Assembly: GCA_030068145.1 (NCBI GenBank)
Contig: JAPJBO010000983.1
Location: 1 to 64,000 of the forward strand
Length of the DNA stretch: 64,000 bases
Direction of reading: 5' to 3'
Origin: Diplonema papillatum
Taxonomy: Eukaryota > Euglenozoa > Diplonemea > Diplonemida > Diplonemidae
Shown: positions 1 to 9,642 of the stretch, piece by piece
Position numbering within the stretch: position 1 is the stretch's first letter
Layout: every line of letters starts with the position of its first letter
The notes under the pieces: generated by a model
The model's input: only the letters and a program-made list of their open reading frames with translations
What the model was told of the DNA's origin: nothing
Databases searched by the model: none
Program-made: the position numbers and the translations under genes

Positions 1-1460
1 GCGCACGCAAACAAGGGAACGGAGGGGGTGGTGAGATATAGGCTTGTGGTGGCGGTGTGCACGTCTATCAAACTACGGAGGTGTGAGTGACAAGCTTCGA
101 ATAGCAGTACACACCGCTACGCGCCACAGGTACAGTACTGCAGGGGCCACTTGAAATCGATTTCTACTAATTATTTTTTATTTTTTTATGAAACCCCGAA
201 ACCGGAAAAAAAAAAAAGACTTCTTGTTCGCACTCCGAGATGGGCCCCGTGCTTGTTGCTCGTCGTAGCCTGGCTTGGGATCGTTCAAAAGAGGCTGCTG
301 TTGCTGGATCTGCACGTCGCTGCAACTGCTGCTGCTGGATCTACCTACACCCGCTTTTTCTCACGGAAGAGTATTGGGGGGTCGGAGCGATTGAGTATGT
401 TAGGTTAGCGACGCCCGCGAACATGAGGAACACAACCTCGAGAGGCTTACTCAACTACTATCCTGCACTATTTTGCATGCTTCCACAAAGAAAAAAAAAG
501 GGGATGCGGGAAACGATTGAAAAAAGGAAGAAATGCGAAAACGGGGGGTTTTTGAAAGAAAAAGAGAAACGCAACAAAAAAAGGCAAGAAGAAGAATAGT
601 TGAGTCGCAGCTCTTGACACGACAGATGGAAAAAAAAAGGTGTTTTTATTCTTCGCTTTTCCCACGAACGGGGGGGTCGGTCCTGCTTAGGGTATGATAG
701 GTTCTCCCGACTCCCACAATCGTGGTCGGCACAAACTCAAGAGGTCTAGTCAACTATTCTGCAGGACTAGCGCAATTTCAAAAAATATGTCTTCGCTCTT
801 TCGCTATCCTTATCACAAACTGTTGCGTTGACGCATCCACACTTTTTTTTGAGCAGACCGAGTTTAGGCCCTCTCTTCAGGTCGTTGGTTTCCTGCTTCA
901 CCTGGTATGTCGCGAGTTATGGATCTCCATGCGAAGCGCGGATAGTGACAGCGACATGATCTTCAGTGTGGTGTTAGTTCGCTCATTGTTCAGGCTTACA
1001 TTTTTGGAACACACATTGCAATGTCTCGGAAAAAGAAGAAGAAGAAGAAGAAAAAAAGGAAGCGACACAAATAGCAAGGAGAAAACGCCGGTGGCAAGAC
1101 GGAGACAACAGCCTTTACTTGCCCAGCACGACTGGGGTTTCTTCCTTCTTCTTGCTGAATTGAACACGGCATACATGGGTTCGCCTGCTTCACCCTGGGT
1201 GGGCGCACTCAAAACTAGACAGAGCCGCACCCGTACACCGCGGTTGCGTGTGCACTCGTGACGGGGGGTTTCGAGGCGGTATTGCGGGCAGTCAAGCTTT
1301 CGCAGCCTGAATCAGGACTGCTGAGAGGAAAGGCGGGTCTAGTTGGGAGTGGCAGTGGCAATGAACCGGGGACCCGCGGTAGCATGAACCATGTTTGGGA
1401 CGTGCACGTGACAGTGTGGGGGCCAGCTGCGGTAGCTGGTAGCTAGCTACCAGCTACCAG
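1..1460. other. No gene recognised; low-complexity and repeat-like DNA
   Basis: No coding region could be supported. Reading frames here run through purine-rich or microsatellite sequence, for example a GAA/GAAGAA run near 1033-1058. The stretch 770-1030 reappears in the opposite orientation and rearranged near 7020-7420 (shared words around 'CTTCGCTCTTTCGCTA' and 'AGGCTTACATTTTTGGAACA'), so it is part of a dispersed repeat rather than unique sequence. Confidence 0.5.
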
Positions 1461-1470
1461 TAGCTCAGCT

Positions 1471-1637
1471 ACCGGTTTACTGAGGGAGTAGGGCAAAGCG
1501 GCTTGACGAGCACGACCACCCCGAATCGACCGCAAGGAGAATTCGGGGTGGAGCTGGCTTCCACGAGGCCAGAAAGCAGCACTCCCGAACTAGCCCGAAC
1601 CAACAGGATCAAAGCACGCGAGTCACGCCTTTTCCCC
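1471..1637 (+). repeat. Family X repeat, copy 1 (A-repeat-like)
   Basis: About 165 bp shared with 51036-51190 and 53482-53646. All three begin with a variant of GGTTTACTGAGGG or CAGTTTACTGAGGG, then share 'GAGCACGACCACC', 'GAATTCGGGGTGG' and 'CCGAACCAACAGGATCAAAG' before diverging. The opening motif matches the first bases of the A repeats of element K2, so I infer that family X is a solo or relic terminal repeat of a related YR retroelement. An ATT microsatellite follows at about 1638-1656. Confidence 0.6.
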
Positions 1638-2047
1638 ATTATTATTATTATTATTTTCACACCCAGAATACGCCTGCACGCAGATCTACGATTACCATCG
1701 GCACGAGCCACGTGCCTGAGCTCGCACCGGACGACAGCGTAGTCGGTACGACGAGGCAGCTGTTGGTGCACGGATGCTCCCCACTACGGTGCCGGCTAGT
1801 GGTAACGGCAGTGGCCACCACCCAGCGCTAGCGGGCTCAGCGGCACCTACCCCACGGTAGCATGCAGTCGGGTTGGTTGTGAAGAAAGAGGTTCACGAGT
1901 TCGGATGTAAATTGGTTGAGAGAGGTGGTGGCGTGGGGGTGGAAAGAGAGAACGTGGCACATTGGTGGATCCCAGCCCCAGAATCTGGAGCTAAAAAAGG
2001 ACGCACCCGAAGAACGGGCGTGCTGCAACCGAGAAGGGTGACGTGCA

Positions 2048-2347
2048 CTCGAAATACTCGACGTAGCTGCTCTGACTCCGAATGGAAGGGGGGAAATATA
2101 GAGGTAGAGGGGAAAATACAATACAAACACAATCTGATTTGTTCTCCGCTTACACCACCGTGTGTTGCTTTCTCACTCAGGACTTTGACCTGTTGTGTTT
2201 GTGTGATTTGTCGTGTAGGGGTATACCCGCATAGTTCAACACGTGGTTCGGTTGTTACAGCACTTGGGATCTCTTCGGTTCTTTGTCTGGCAGCAATCGT
2301 CGAGCATTTCCTTCCAAGCTGGCGCTTATGTAAAAAAAAAAAAAAAA
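2048..2347 (+). repeat. Family Z SINE-like repeat, copy 1, A-tailed
   Basis: About 300 bp shared with 38110-38406 and in part with 62240-62525. Common words include 'CTCGACGTAGCTGCT', 'ACTTTGACCTGTTGTG', 'AACACGTGGTTCGGT' and 'GTCGAGCATTTCC'. The copy ends in an uninterrupted A run (about 2332-2346). A 3' A-rich end on all copies and the small size suggest a non-coding retroposon. I could not show a tRNA-like A/B-box head, so SINE status is an inference. Confidence 0.55.
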
Positions 2348-2400
2348 GCGGGTGTGACACCCGCCTTTAAACTCCAGCTTCTGCGACTGGACTCCGGCAT
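2346..2400. repeat. Family W hairpin repeat
   Basis: Contains a perfect short hairpin (GCGGGTG-TGA-CACCCGC) followed by 'TTTAAACTCCAGCTTC'. Related hairpin plus 'TTAACTCCAGCTTC' segments occur at 4283-4450, 6505-6560 (inverted) and 6795-6912. It is probably a foldback or tail module of a small mobile element; no coding potential. Confidence 0.5.
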
Positions 2401-2619
2401 GCATGAAAACAGGGGGTATGCAGTACTGTGCACCCCAACTTTTCCCGCGATGCGGTCAGCATAGCCGCAGCGTTTAGGGAAAGTTGTGGGGAAGTGGTGC
2501 ACAGTACTGCCTTTGCGCACTTGGGAAATGAAGAGCCGGAGGGAGCGGGCTGCCGTCGACTGCCGGTTTCATTTTCTTCAGACGTTGTTGCGGGGCTTCC
2601 CCGGGGGTTGGTAAGGATT

Positions 2620-2758
2620 TACCGTCATTGGAACAATGTTGAACGGGACTAAAACTGGAACGGGATGATGACAGACCGGGTAAAACCTGGGACACCCAGG
2701 CCCATTTTGGGGGGGTGCCCCAGGTTTTACCCGGTTCAACATTAATCCAAATACGGTA
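2620..2758. mobile_element. MITE family M, internally deleted copy
   Basis: Bounded by TACCGTCATTGG at the left and CCAAATACGGTA at the right, matching the inverted termini of the copies at 38451-38748 and 51718-52406. It carries the subterminal word 'GGTAAAACCTGGGACACC' and its inverse 'GTGCCCCAGGTTTTACC'. At 139 bp it is the shortest copy and lies in the opposite orientation to the 38-kb copy. TA at both edges suits a Tc1/mariner-like target preference. No transposase. Confidence 0.75.
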
Positions 2759-2759
2759 T

Positions 2760-3319
2760 TATGAAGGACGCGGTGCCTCGAACGTGTTCTCTTGTATTGG
2801 ACTGCGGATGGAGATACAGAATGGTGGGTTTAAGACACTATGGAGATACAAAATGGTACGTTTATAATCAAAAGGGTGCTGTTGATATGGTAAACAGGTA
2901 TGCGTATACACTTAGTGTTGGTGAAAGTGCAATGCAGGTGCGTGTATTCGTCGTCTGCCGCAGTCTACTCGCCTTTTTTGAGCGGTCGACAATCTTTCGT
3001 CGTTCTGATGTCTGGTGCCCCTCCTTTTTTCCCCCTTTCTTTTTTCAACCCACTCCCCCCGTAACAACAAGGGCCCCTCTGCTGTTTTTTTTTTAGAGTG
3101 AAAGATCGACTGAGGAAAAAAGGGCAACTTTCTGTTTTACCGCGGTGGTGTGTGCGCTTTGTAGTTCTTCTCGGGCTCTTCGCTGATCCAGGAACCAATC
3201 CAAATTGAAAACGCAACACCCCCCTTCCTGCTTTCCGACCGTTTCCTGATTTTCAGAGAGTTCCTTCCAAAAATGGACGAATCCGGCTGACAGCCGAGAC
3301 CGGAGTGCTAAGAGTGAAA
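2760..3319. other. No feature recognised
   Basis: No conserved protein signature, repeat copy or RNA gene seen; pyrimidine-rich stretch near 3020-3093. Confidence 0.4.
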
Positions 3320-3497
3320 ATCGTACACCGCGAGAGTAGGAAAAAGTAGAAAGGGAAGCTAGAGTTTTCATTGACCGCACCACCCTGAGCCCAAATCCTG
3401 GACGTGGTTCAGGTGGCAAATTTGCAAATGATCATTGATCAGAAGGTCCTACTTGGGCGGTTCAGTTTTTTCACACATTGCATGTGGCTAAAAGTTT
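3320..3497 (+). repeat. Family Y repeat, copy 1
   Basis: About 175 bp nearly identical to 23532-23703 and, for its last 120 bp, to 6378-6497. Shared words include 'AGTAGAAAGGGAA', 'GAGCCCAAATCCTGGACGTG', 'GGTCCTACTTGGGCGGTTC' and 'CACACATTGCATGTGG'. No protein is encoded. Its class is unknown; all copies lie in plus orientation. Confidence 0.6.
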
Positions 3498-3499
3498 TT

Positions 3500-4282
3500 A
3501 CTTGGACTCGATTCGGGGAACGTAGGAGGGCTGCGGGGATGTCGGGGTTGCGTGGGTGTTCCTCTGTTTCCACAGCGAGGTTTAGGTTGCTTAGCTTCGA
3601 TTGGATACCAACTGGAAAACGGTTGCCAGCACTGAGGGCAATAAGTGCTGGTGCCACGAAGGCAGGCAAGCAGTGATCTATGCAATTCCCACCCGTATGG
3701 TCGACGTAAATGTTCGTGGCCGTTGACGGACTCTGTGCAAAAGCTGGGAGCGCGATAGATACAGGCTCTCGTTCTCAATCGCTGCGGCACAAAACAGGAG
3801 CGGAGCTTCCGCCGGGTTGCAATCAGGTCGATGTGCCGTGAAGCCGAAGTCGGCAGCGTGCCGTCCACCCCGGTTTGCGGGACACTGAACTGCGTTTGTG
3901 CGGTCGGTCTAACTTCCTTCAATGTGGGAGAGGCACTCCCGCACTGTTTCACTCCCGGCTGCTGAAGGCTGGGGTGTGCTCAGTATCGGGGAGGAAGGGG
4001 GGCCCGCCCCACTCCCCCCCCGGGGATGCCTGCAGAACGCACGCAGCAAGAATCGTCTGCATCCGCTGCGCTCACACGGAGCAAAGGCATACACCCACCG
4101 AGAGCGAAGCGCCCTCCGTCCTGCGTTGAACGAACTCTGCCCACCAGAGAGAGAAAGAGAAACAGACACCTGCATTGGTCGCGAAACAGCATCTTTCGCT
4201 GCAACGCTCCCGGCGCAGCTGCTGCTGCTCCCCCTTCTCCGGGGCCTTGGCCCACCCACACGGTGAATCTAGCCTAGTTAAA
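3500..4282. other. No gene recognised
   Basis: GC-rich reading frames near 3900-4260 have no recognisable domain and overlap on both strands, so I do not call a gene here. Confidence 0.35.
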
Positions 4283-4450
4283 GCTAGACTTCAACAAGCG
4301 GGCGTCCCGACCTTTTCGGGTGGGGATTTACACGCGTTTTTTTTTTTTTTTTTTTTTTTTTTGTTGTAGCACGCCCGCTTTTCTGGGTGTGACCCCGGAA
4401 CCCGGGTGCAACCTCTTTAACTCCAGCTTCGGAGGCTGGACCCCAGTGCA
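4283..4450. repeat. Family W hairpin repeat with poly(T)
   Basis: Inverted segments (around 'CGGGCGTCCCGACC', 'TTTAACTCCAGCTTCGGAGG' and 'CACGCCCGCTTTTC') flank a T run of about 24 bp at 4338-4361. Related to 2346-2400 and 6795-6912. Confidence 0.5.
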
Positions 4451-6377
4451 GTGCATCGACACGACCATAACCCAAACGAAGTCCACTCTTTGATTCGGCC
4501 ACGCGGTTCTTGCGCGCCGGTGCTTGTCGGAGTGCAAAACCTTTGTTTTGCGCACGTTTTCAACCTGCATTCGGCCCCGCGGCCTAAAAACCCGCAGACC
4601 GACGTTCGTGTTTTTTGTGCCTAACAAATGCAATTCGTCAAGAACAAACCCCGATCGATGGGCAGCGTCCCATCCTCACTCCCGTGAGGATGAACGTGTG
4701 TACAGGTTACAAGGAATTTCGCAAAACAAGCAAAGTTCGCTTGAGAATCCGGGATTTTGGTTTACTTGCATAACTGCGGCCGGTTTAAGCCTCTCGAACG
4801 AGGGGAGGCGCTCCACTGGTTTTCTCGCAGAAACACTTTTTGGTTTGAGAAGTTTTTAGGCCCCAAAAGAAACAGCGCTAAGCAACCGAACCTCACACAG
4901 CGAAGAGCGAGCGACACCAGCGCGGTACGTCTTGGTGGGGGGGGTGGTGGAGGCATCGTAAAACACAAGAGAAAAAAAAAGAAGTGGGGGGGATGCGTGA
5001 GAAAAAGAAAAGAAGCCCAAGGATGTCCTTTGGAGCCTCTGGGATCGGGGAGCTAGGGCGGGAGGAGTTGGGGGGAAAATGCGGGGGGGGGGGGGGGGGG
5101 GGGGGGTTAGGAAATCGTTTTTCTCATTGCTTCGTCGTCTAGTGGCGTTCGTGGGGAGTCATTTGCACGCAAATGAGTACCACACTATTGCTTCTGACCC
5201 ACCTTCCAACGCTCCCATGCCCTTTCTGACTGACCGATTCTGACGTCCTGACAGAGCGACTTTGCCCCAGCCGTCGCTGGTCCTGCCGTGTCCCAACTGT
5301 TCCTTCTCGCCTAGGATTAGCTCAGTTGATGCGGGAGAGGATTCCAGGAGGAGCAGATTCCCTTTGCAGACACCCCGGTTACTCAGGGAGGAAAATCTTA
5401 GTTTAATGTTTAGGCAGGACACTGCGGTTACTCAGGGAGGAGGGAAATCTCAGCTCAATGGTTTAGAGAGCGATTTTTTGACAGAACACTGCCTCGCATG
5501 CATGATTGGGTGGGAGGGGGGGAATTACTTGGTTAGCGAGGAGGAATAATTTCTGCCACATCCGCCCGTTTTTTTTTTTTTTTTTTTTTTCAGGAGGGGT
5601 AGGTTTGGTCATGCAGGGCAGCAGCACGTTGGTGCAGTGCACACAGCCGGTTCCGGGCTGTGGGGAAATTCCACAGGATATTGGCAACCGGAAAAGAGGC
5701 CGCGAATTAACCACCGGTCCTCTTTGTCTCCTCCCGACGGTAGCGCGCGGGTCCCAGGGGGGGTGCGGGGTAATGAGGCGGGAGGAGGTGGGGGGGCTTG
5801 CAAACTCTCGCGTCCTCTGGTGGCCAACAACCTTCTTTTTTGGGATAGCACAAAAGGTTGTGCCACCAAGAAGCCGCGTGCCTTTCCCTATCCCTCGTCA
5901 CCAATTTCTGCGTGCTGCAAAAGTTTTGTTGGTCTTTATTCTTTTTTCCGTCGTCGGCAGCGTCTTCTCAGCACGCGATGGGCTGGTTGTAAGCGCAAGG
6001 GGTGAGCTTCCGCTGATGGTCATCGTCAAACATTTGGAGAGCTTCGTGTCTGCAAAGTGGGTTGGTTCTTAGAGTTACGGTTTCGCTTGAAACCAGCTGA
6101 CCTTCGTCAACGGGGTTCTTTCAAAGCTACACGGTGAGGCAGGGCTTACGCTCCGTTTTCGGTCTCAGAGAAAATACGTGTGCCACATGTGGGCGCTTAA
6201 GGTTCGAGGGGGAGAAACCCTTTCCCCTCATGTGCGACGGCAAAAAAAAAAAAAAAAAAAGCGTCGCTAGGTAGCTACTGGACTTGGCGACACCTGGCTG
6301 TGCGGCCTTGACCACTAGTGGGCCTAGGCTCCCCTGCATGTGGACAATAAATCAAAATCCACATGTGGTACCTGTTG
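4451..6377. other. No gene; homopolymers and a family T fragment
   Basis: Contains a 24-bp G tract (5083-5106), a T run of about 20 bp (5571-5590), an A run (6241-6259), and a family T fragment at about 5390-5500 ('CTTAGTTTAATGTTTAGGCA', 'ACTGCCTCGCATGCATG') that recurs near 43650, 62800 and 63905. No protein domain recognised. Confidence 0.45.
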
Positions 6378-6497
6378 ACCGCACTACCCTGAGCCCAAAT
6401 CCTGGACGTGGTTTCAGGTGGAAAATTTGGCAAATGATCATGATCAGAAGGTCCTACTTGGGCGGTTCAGTTTCCTCACACATTGCATGTGGCTAAA
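6378..6497 (+). repeat. Family Y repeat, copy 2
   Basis: About 120 bp nearly identical to the second part of copies at 3320-3497 and 23532-23703, starting at GACCGCACTACCCTGAG and ending in CATTGCATGTGGC. Non-coding. Confidence 0.6.
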
Positions 6498-6504
6498 AAA
6501 AATT

Positions 6505-6912
6505 AACGTGTGGAAATCCCTGCGGTGAGGTCCAGCCTCAGAAGCTGGAGTTAAATTATCCTTCGGTGCGGTTGCCTTCGGAGCCGTAGGCGTCGACCCG
6601 GTGTGCGAATTAAACTCATGTTTGATGCGCTGTTCTACCAAACGGACCTCGGCTCCGTCCCTTGGCAGAACCGCTGACACTACGGGATCCTCGGTTGTGC
6701 TCCTTAGCTGGATTGCTAGCTCGGTGGGAAGAGCTGGAAAATCGAAGGATACTGTTTGGTAGAGTTCGCTCCTGCCGACGCTTGCACGAAATTAGCTGAG
6801 CACACCCGAAAAGCGGGTGTGCCACAACCCAAACGCGTGTTGATCCACACCCGAAAAGCGGGGTTGACACCCGCTTTTTAACTCCAGCTTTAACTCCAGC
6901 TTCTGAGGGTGG
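6505..6912. repeat. Family W hairpin cluster
   Basis: Two inverted modules. At 6517-6555, 'GGTCCAGCCTCAGAAGCTGG' is followed by AGTTAAAT. At 6795-6912, two 'ACACCCGAAAAGCGGG' hairpins precede 'TTTAACTCCAGCTTCTGAGG'. The outer words are mutual inverses, so 6517-6912 may be one ~400-bp foldback element. Confidence 0.45.
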
Positions 6913-7703
6913 ACTTCGCCGTGCAATACGTGCCGGGAAGTTAGCCTGTTCGTGCGCAAACATGGTCGGGTTGGGCTAATCTCCTCCCAAACACGCTGCT
7001 TCGAGTTTACAATCTATTGTTGTTGCGAAAAATATGCCTTCGCTCTTTCGCTACCTGTCCCCGCGTGAAGCGTTTCAAGGGTCAACCCTTCCTTCAAAAA
7101 GAGACGACTGCATCATCCGGGGCCTGTGGACATGGTCAACAGGATCGTCAATGTGTCACCACTTCAGATCTCTGCATCCGGGTTGCGGAATGTTCACGCA
7201 TTCCCTTTCGGCAATCCTGCACGTCCGAGCAAGCTCGTCAGTGGCAGCTTTGAGGCGAGCAATTACACCTTGCCTTAGGACCGACTGACCCATGTCCAAT
7301 TGCTGTTGACATTTTCGAGACATTGCCATGTGTTCCAAAAATGTAAGCCTGAGCAATGAGCGAACCAACACCAAGAAATGTCACTGTCACAGTTTACATG
7401 TCCGTGCTTCACATGGAGATCCCTAACGCAAGACATACCAGGGGAAAAAAAAAGCAGAAACAATTTCAAGCGCTAGCCCCGCTTAAATGTAGGACGGCCG
7501 TGGTCGTCGACGATCTCTAAGATGAAAGAGACATCACAAGATCGGACTTGGGAGAGGGTGATCAGCTCAGCGTCAGGATGGAAAGACAAAGGGACAAGGT
7601 TGCTGTCTGCTTACGAAGCCGCAAAGAACAAGTACATGGACAAGCATGAGCCGGCAAATGGAGATCATCTAGGATGGGTCTCCCTCGATTTCGCTATCAC
7701 TAG

Positions 7704-8933
7704 GACAGTCTGCAAGGCGTGGTTGTGGCGAAATCGGAGTTCGAGTGGGGAGAGAATCCGTCGAGGAAGACGACCGATGCGGCTGTGTTACTTGGAGCCT
7801 GCGTGCATGCGAGGGAGGTAGACGGACATTGCACCAATGACTCGGAGAAGGGAGAGCGTTTTGCGAGGCTCATCGACTTCGTCAACTCCCACCATTTCCG
7901 CTCGACACGCCGGAAGTGCGCCCTGGTGCGAAGCCACGTGCTGCCCACCCTCGCTGTGCATTGTCTCTCCTCGTGCTTCGATTCAAAGTCGCCTAAGCTG
8001 GTCGCCAATATGCTTAAGCTCATCCCGAAGCACCGACACAGCAAGGGGCTGAGCGGGTTCGCGACATGCAAGGAGGGCTTTGGGTCGACGACAGTCGAGA
8101 GACTGATGCACCTGCAGAGAACGCGGGCCCACCTAGCGTACCACTGCAACGTCGTGCACGATCGACTCCCGATGCCGGGCTTCCTACGCCGGCCGCCGAG
8201 GGGTGGAGCGCCGGGGGAGGAGGTGCTGCGCCGGGTGGAACTTGCCGTGCGGAGTGAATGGGACGGTGTGGCTACCCTCGTGGTGGCCACAGATGGTGGG
8301 TTTTTGGAGGGAGAAGCGCGGGGGTCCGCAGGTGTCGCGGTCGGTCAGGCTGTGGTAGGGTGTGCGATGGCAGGATCCGTCACCTCAAGTACGGAGGCCG
8401 AGCTCTGCGCAATGCTGGTACTCGCGGCGGCGCTGTGCAGGTGTGATGTTCCCCCGAGAGCTGTCGAATGGCGGTGCGACAGCCAGGCGGCGATCACGCG
8501 CGCCCAGCGGAACGCAGACGACGATCCGGTGGCCCGAATTGTGGGCCCTTTTGGGCAGTGTATGCGGTGGCATCGCGGACATGCGGGCGATGTGTATATC
8601 GATCGTGCAGACGAGGCCGCATCGGAGGCTCTGCTGACGAGGGACCCCCTCTTGGACGTGGAGCTGGTATACCGGGAAGGCGGCATACCGACGCTATGCG
8701 TGCACGAGCGGGAAGCGCTCCCGCAGCTGGACACCCCGGTTGGCTTTGTGAAAAGGGCCGCCGCGTACATGGAGTCGAGAGGGGTGCTGAAGAAGATTCG
8801 TGAGGTCGCGTCCCACACCGCAACCAAAGGGGCGACTCTCCAGGCGCTTGAGCGTGTCCCTGGGGCAGTGGACCTGTTCCAGGCAATCGTTCGCCGGGCC
8901 GTGATGCCGAACAGGACGGGTGGGCTAGTCTGA
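7704..8933 (+). CDS. LINE (non-LTR retrotransposon) C-terminal fragment with RNase H domain
   Basis: About 410 codons open from just after an in-frame TAG at 7701. Numbering from the GTG at 7719, the last half is a type I RNase H: D192 in TDGG, E226 in STEAEL, D254 in CDSQAA, and a final HRGHAGD (285-291) with acidic residues at 295 and 298. These are the four catalytic positions of the fold, which removes RNA from RNA-DNA hybrids during reverse transcription. The N-terminal half is unassigned and fits the region after the RT of a LINE ORF2. A 17-bp A tail begins 17 bp after the stop, marking a LINE 3' end. No RT or endonuclease lies immediately upstream, so the copy is 5'-truncated and probably dead. 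Confidence 0.8.
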   Translation, partial: DSLQGVVVAKSEFEWGENPSRKTTDAAVLLGACVHAREVDGHCTNDSEKGERFARLIDFVNSHHFRSTRRKCALVRSHVLPTLAVHCLSSCFDSKSPKLVANMLKLIPKHRHSKGLSGFATCKEGFGSTTVERLMHLQRTRAHLAYHCNVVHDRLPMPGFLRRPPRGGAPGEEVLRRVELAVRSEWDGVATLVVATDGGFLEGEARGSAGVAVGQAVVGCAMAGSVTSSTEAELCAMLVLAAALCRCDVPPRAVEWRCDSQAAITRAQRNADDDPVARIVGPFGQCMRWHRGHAGDVYIDRADEAASEALLTRDPLLDVELVYREGGIPTLCVHEREALPQLDTPVGFVKRAAAYMESRGVLKKIREVASHTATKGATLQALERVPGAVDLFQAIVRRAVMPNRTGGLV

Positions 8934-8967
8934 CACAAGTTGTCAACAGGAAAAAAAAAAAAAAAAA
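7704..8967 (+). mobile_element. 5'-truncated LINE insertion with poly(A) tail
   Basis: RNase H open frame followed by a short 3' UTR and A17 (8951-8967). The 5' edge is not defined; I found no convincing target-site duplication of the sequence after the tail (GCGAAGAGG). It lies antisense, 31 bp beyond the splice donor of the phosphatase active-site exon. Confidence 0.7.
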
Positions 8968-8998
8968 GCGAAGAGGTAAATTGAGAGAAAACGCATAC

Positions 8999-9195
8999 GC
9001 TTGCTGCCGGCTGTTGCCCAGCTCTTGAGCAAAGGCTTCGAGCGAGAGAACGAAGCCGAGGTTCGGGCTGATGATCGACCGGCGGCTCCGTACGTGGTTG
9101 TAGGCTTCCTGCAGCTGCTTCGACTGGTGTTGCATGAGGTACGCGATGACCAGCGTGGCGGAACGGCTGATGCCCCGGCGGCAGTGGACGAGAAC
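8999..9195 (-). CDS. Dual-specificity protein phosphatase, active-site exon
   Basis: This exon encodes the catalytic half of a DUSP, which removes phosphate from Ser/Thr and Tyr through a cysteinyl intermediate. Reading from 9195 it gives VLVHC followed by RRGISRSAT, the family signature HCxxGxxR[ST] with nucleophile Cys at codon 5 and phosphate-binding Arg six residues later. It continues through LVIAYLMQ, an AYNHVRSRR segment, and IISPNLGFVLSLEAF, the usual C-terminal helices ('P..GF..QL..FE'). The acceptor is CTTTGACAG just before 9195; the donor GC|GTATGC ends the exon at 8999 in phase 2. It begins in phase 0 and joins perfectly to the exon ending at 23875, 14.7 kb upstream on the same strand. 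A following exon was not found before the LINE or the window edge. Confidence 0.9.
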
Positions 9196-9642
9196 CTGTC
9201 AAAGAGGGTTGAAGTATGGTTGAAGACAAACAGCAGCAGTACACCGAGGACGGTGTATGCATTCGTGCGTACATACTAACTACTTACCCTAGGTATACCA
9301 CTGTCAAAGAGGGCATCCGCCGATAAGTGCAATTGATGTCACTCTCGATCAACCGCGGTCGAGCCGAGGGGAACCGTTGCTTTACCTTTCCGGATGCTCG
9401 GGATTTTCGATTTCCTTCAGGACCATGTATGAATCCTCGGTTTCCAATCTGTTGTGGAAGTCGCTTCCTCATTCCATCCAGAACTGAAATACTTGGCCAC
9501 CTGGTCCAGACGAAAATATGGGGAGTTTCGAGGGGGTTCAGGGAAAGTGTCAAGGAGCCCGACCAGGTGGATTTGGTGATGATCCTGCTGCAGTCCCATC
9601 TACACAGCAACCTTGTGCCACGACGGGAGATGCACAGCAGAG

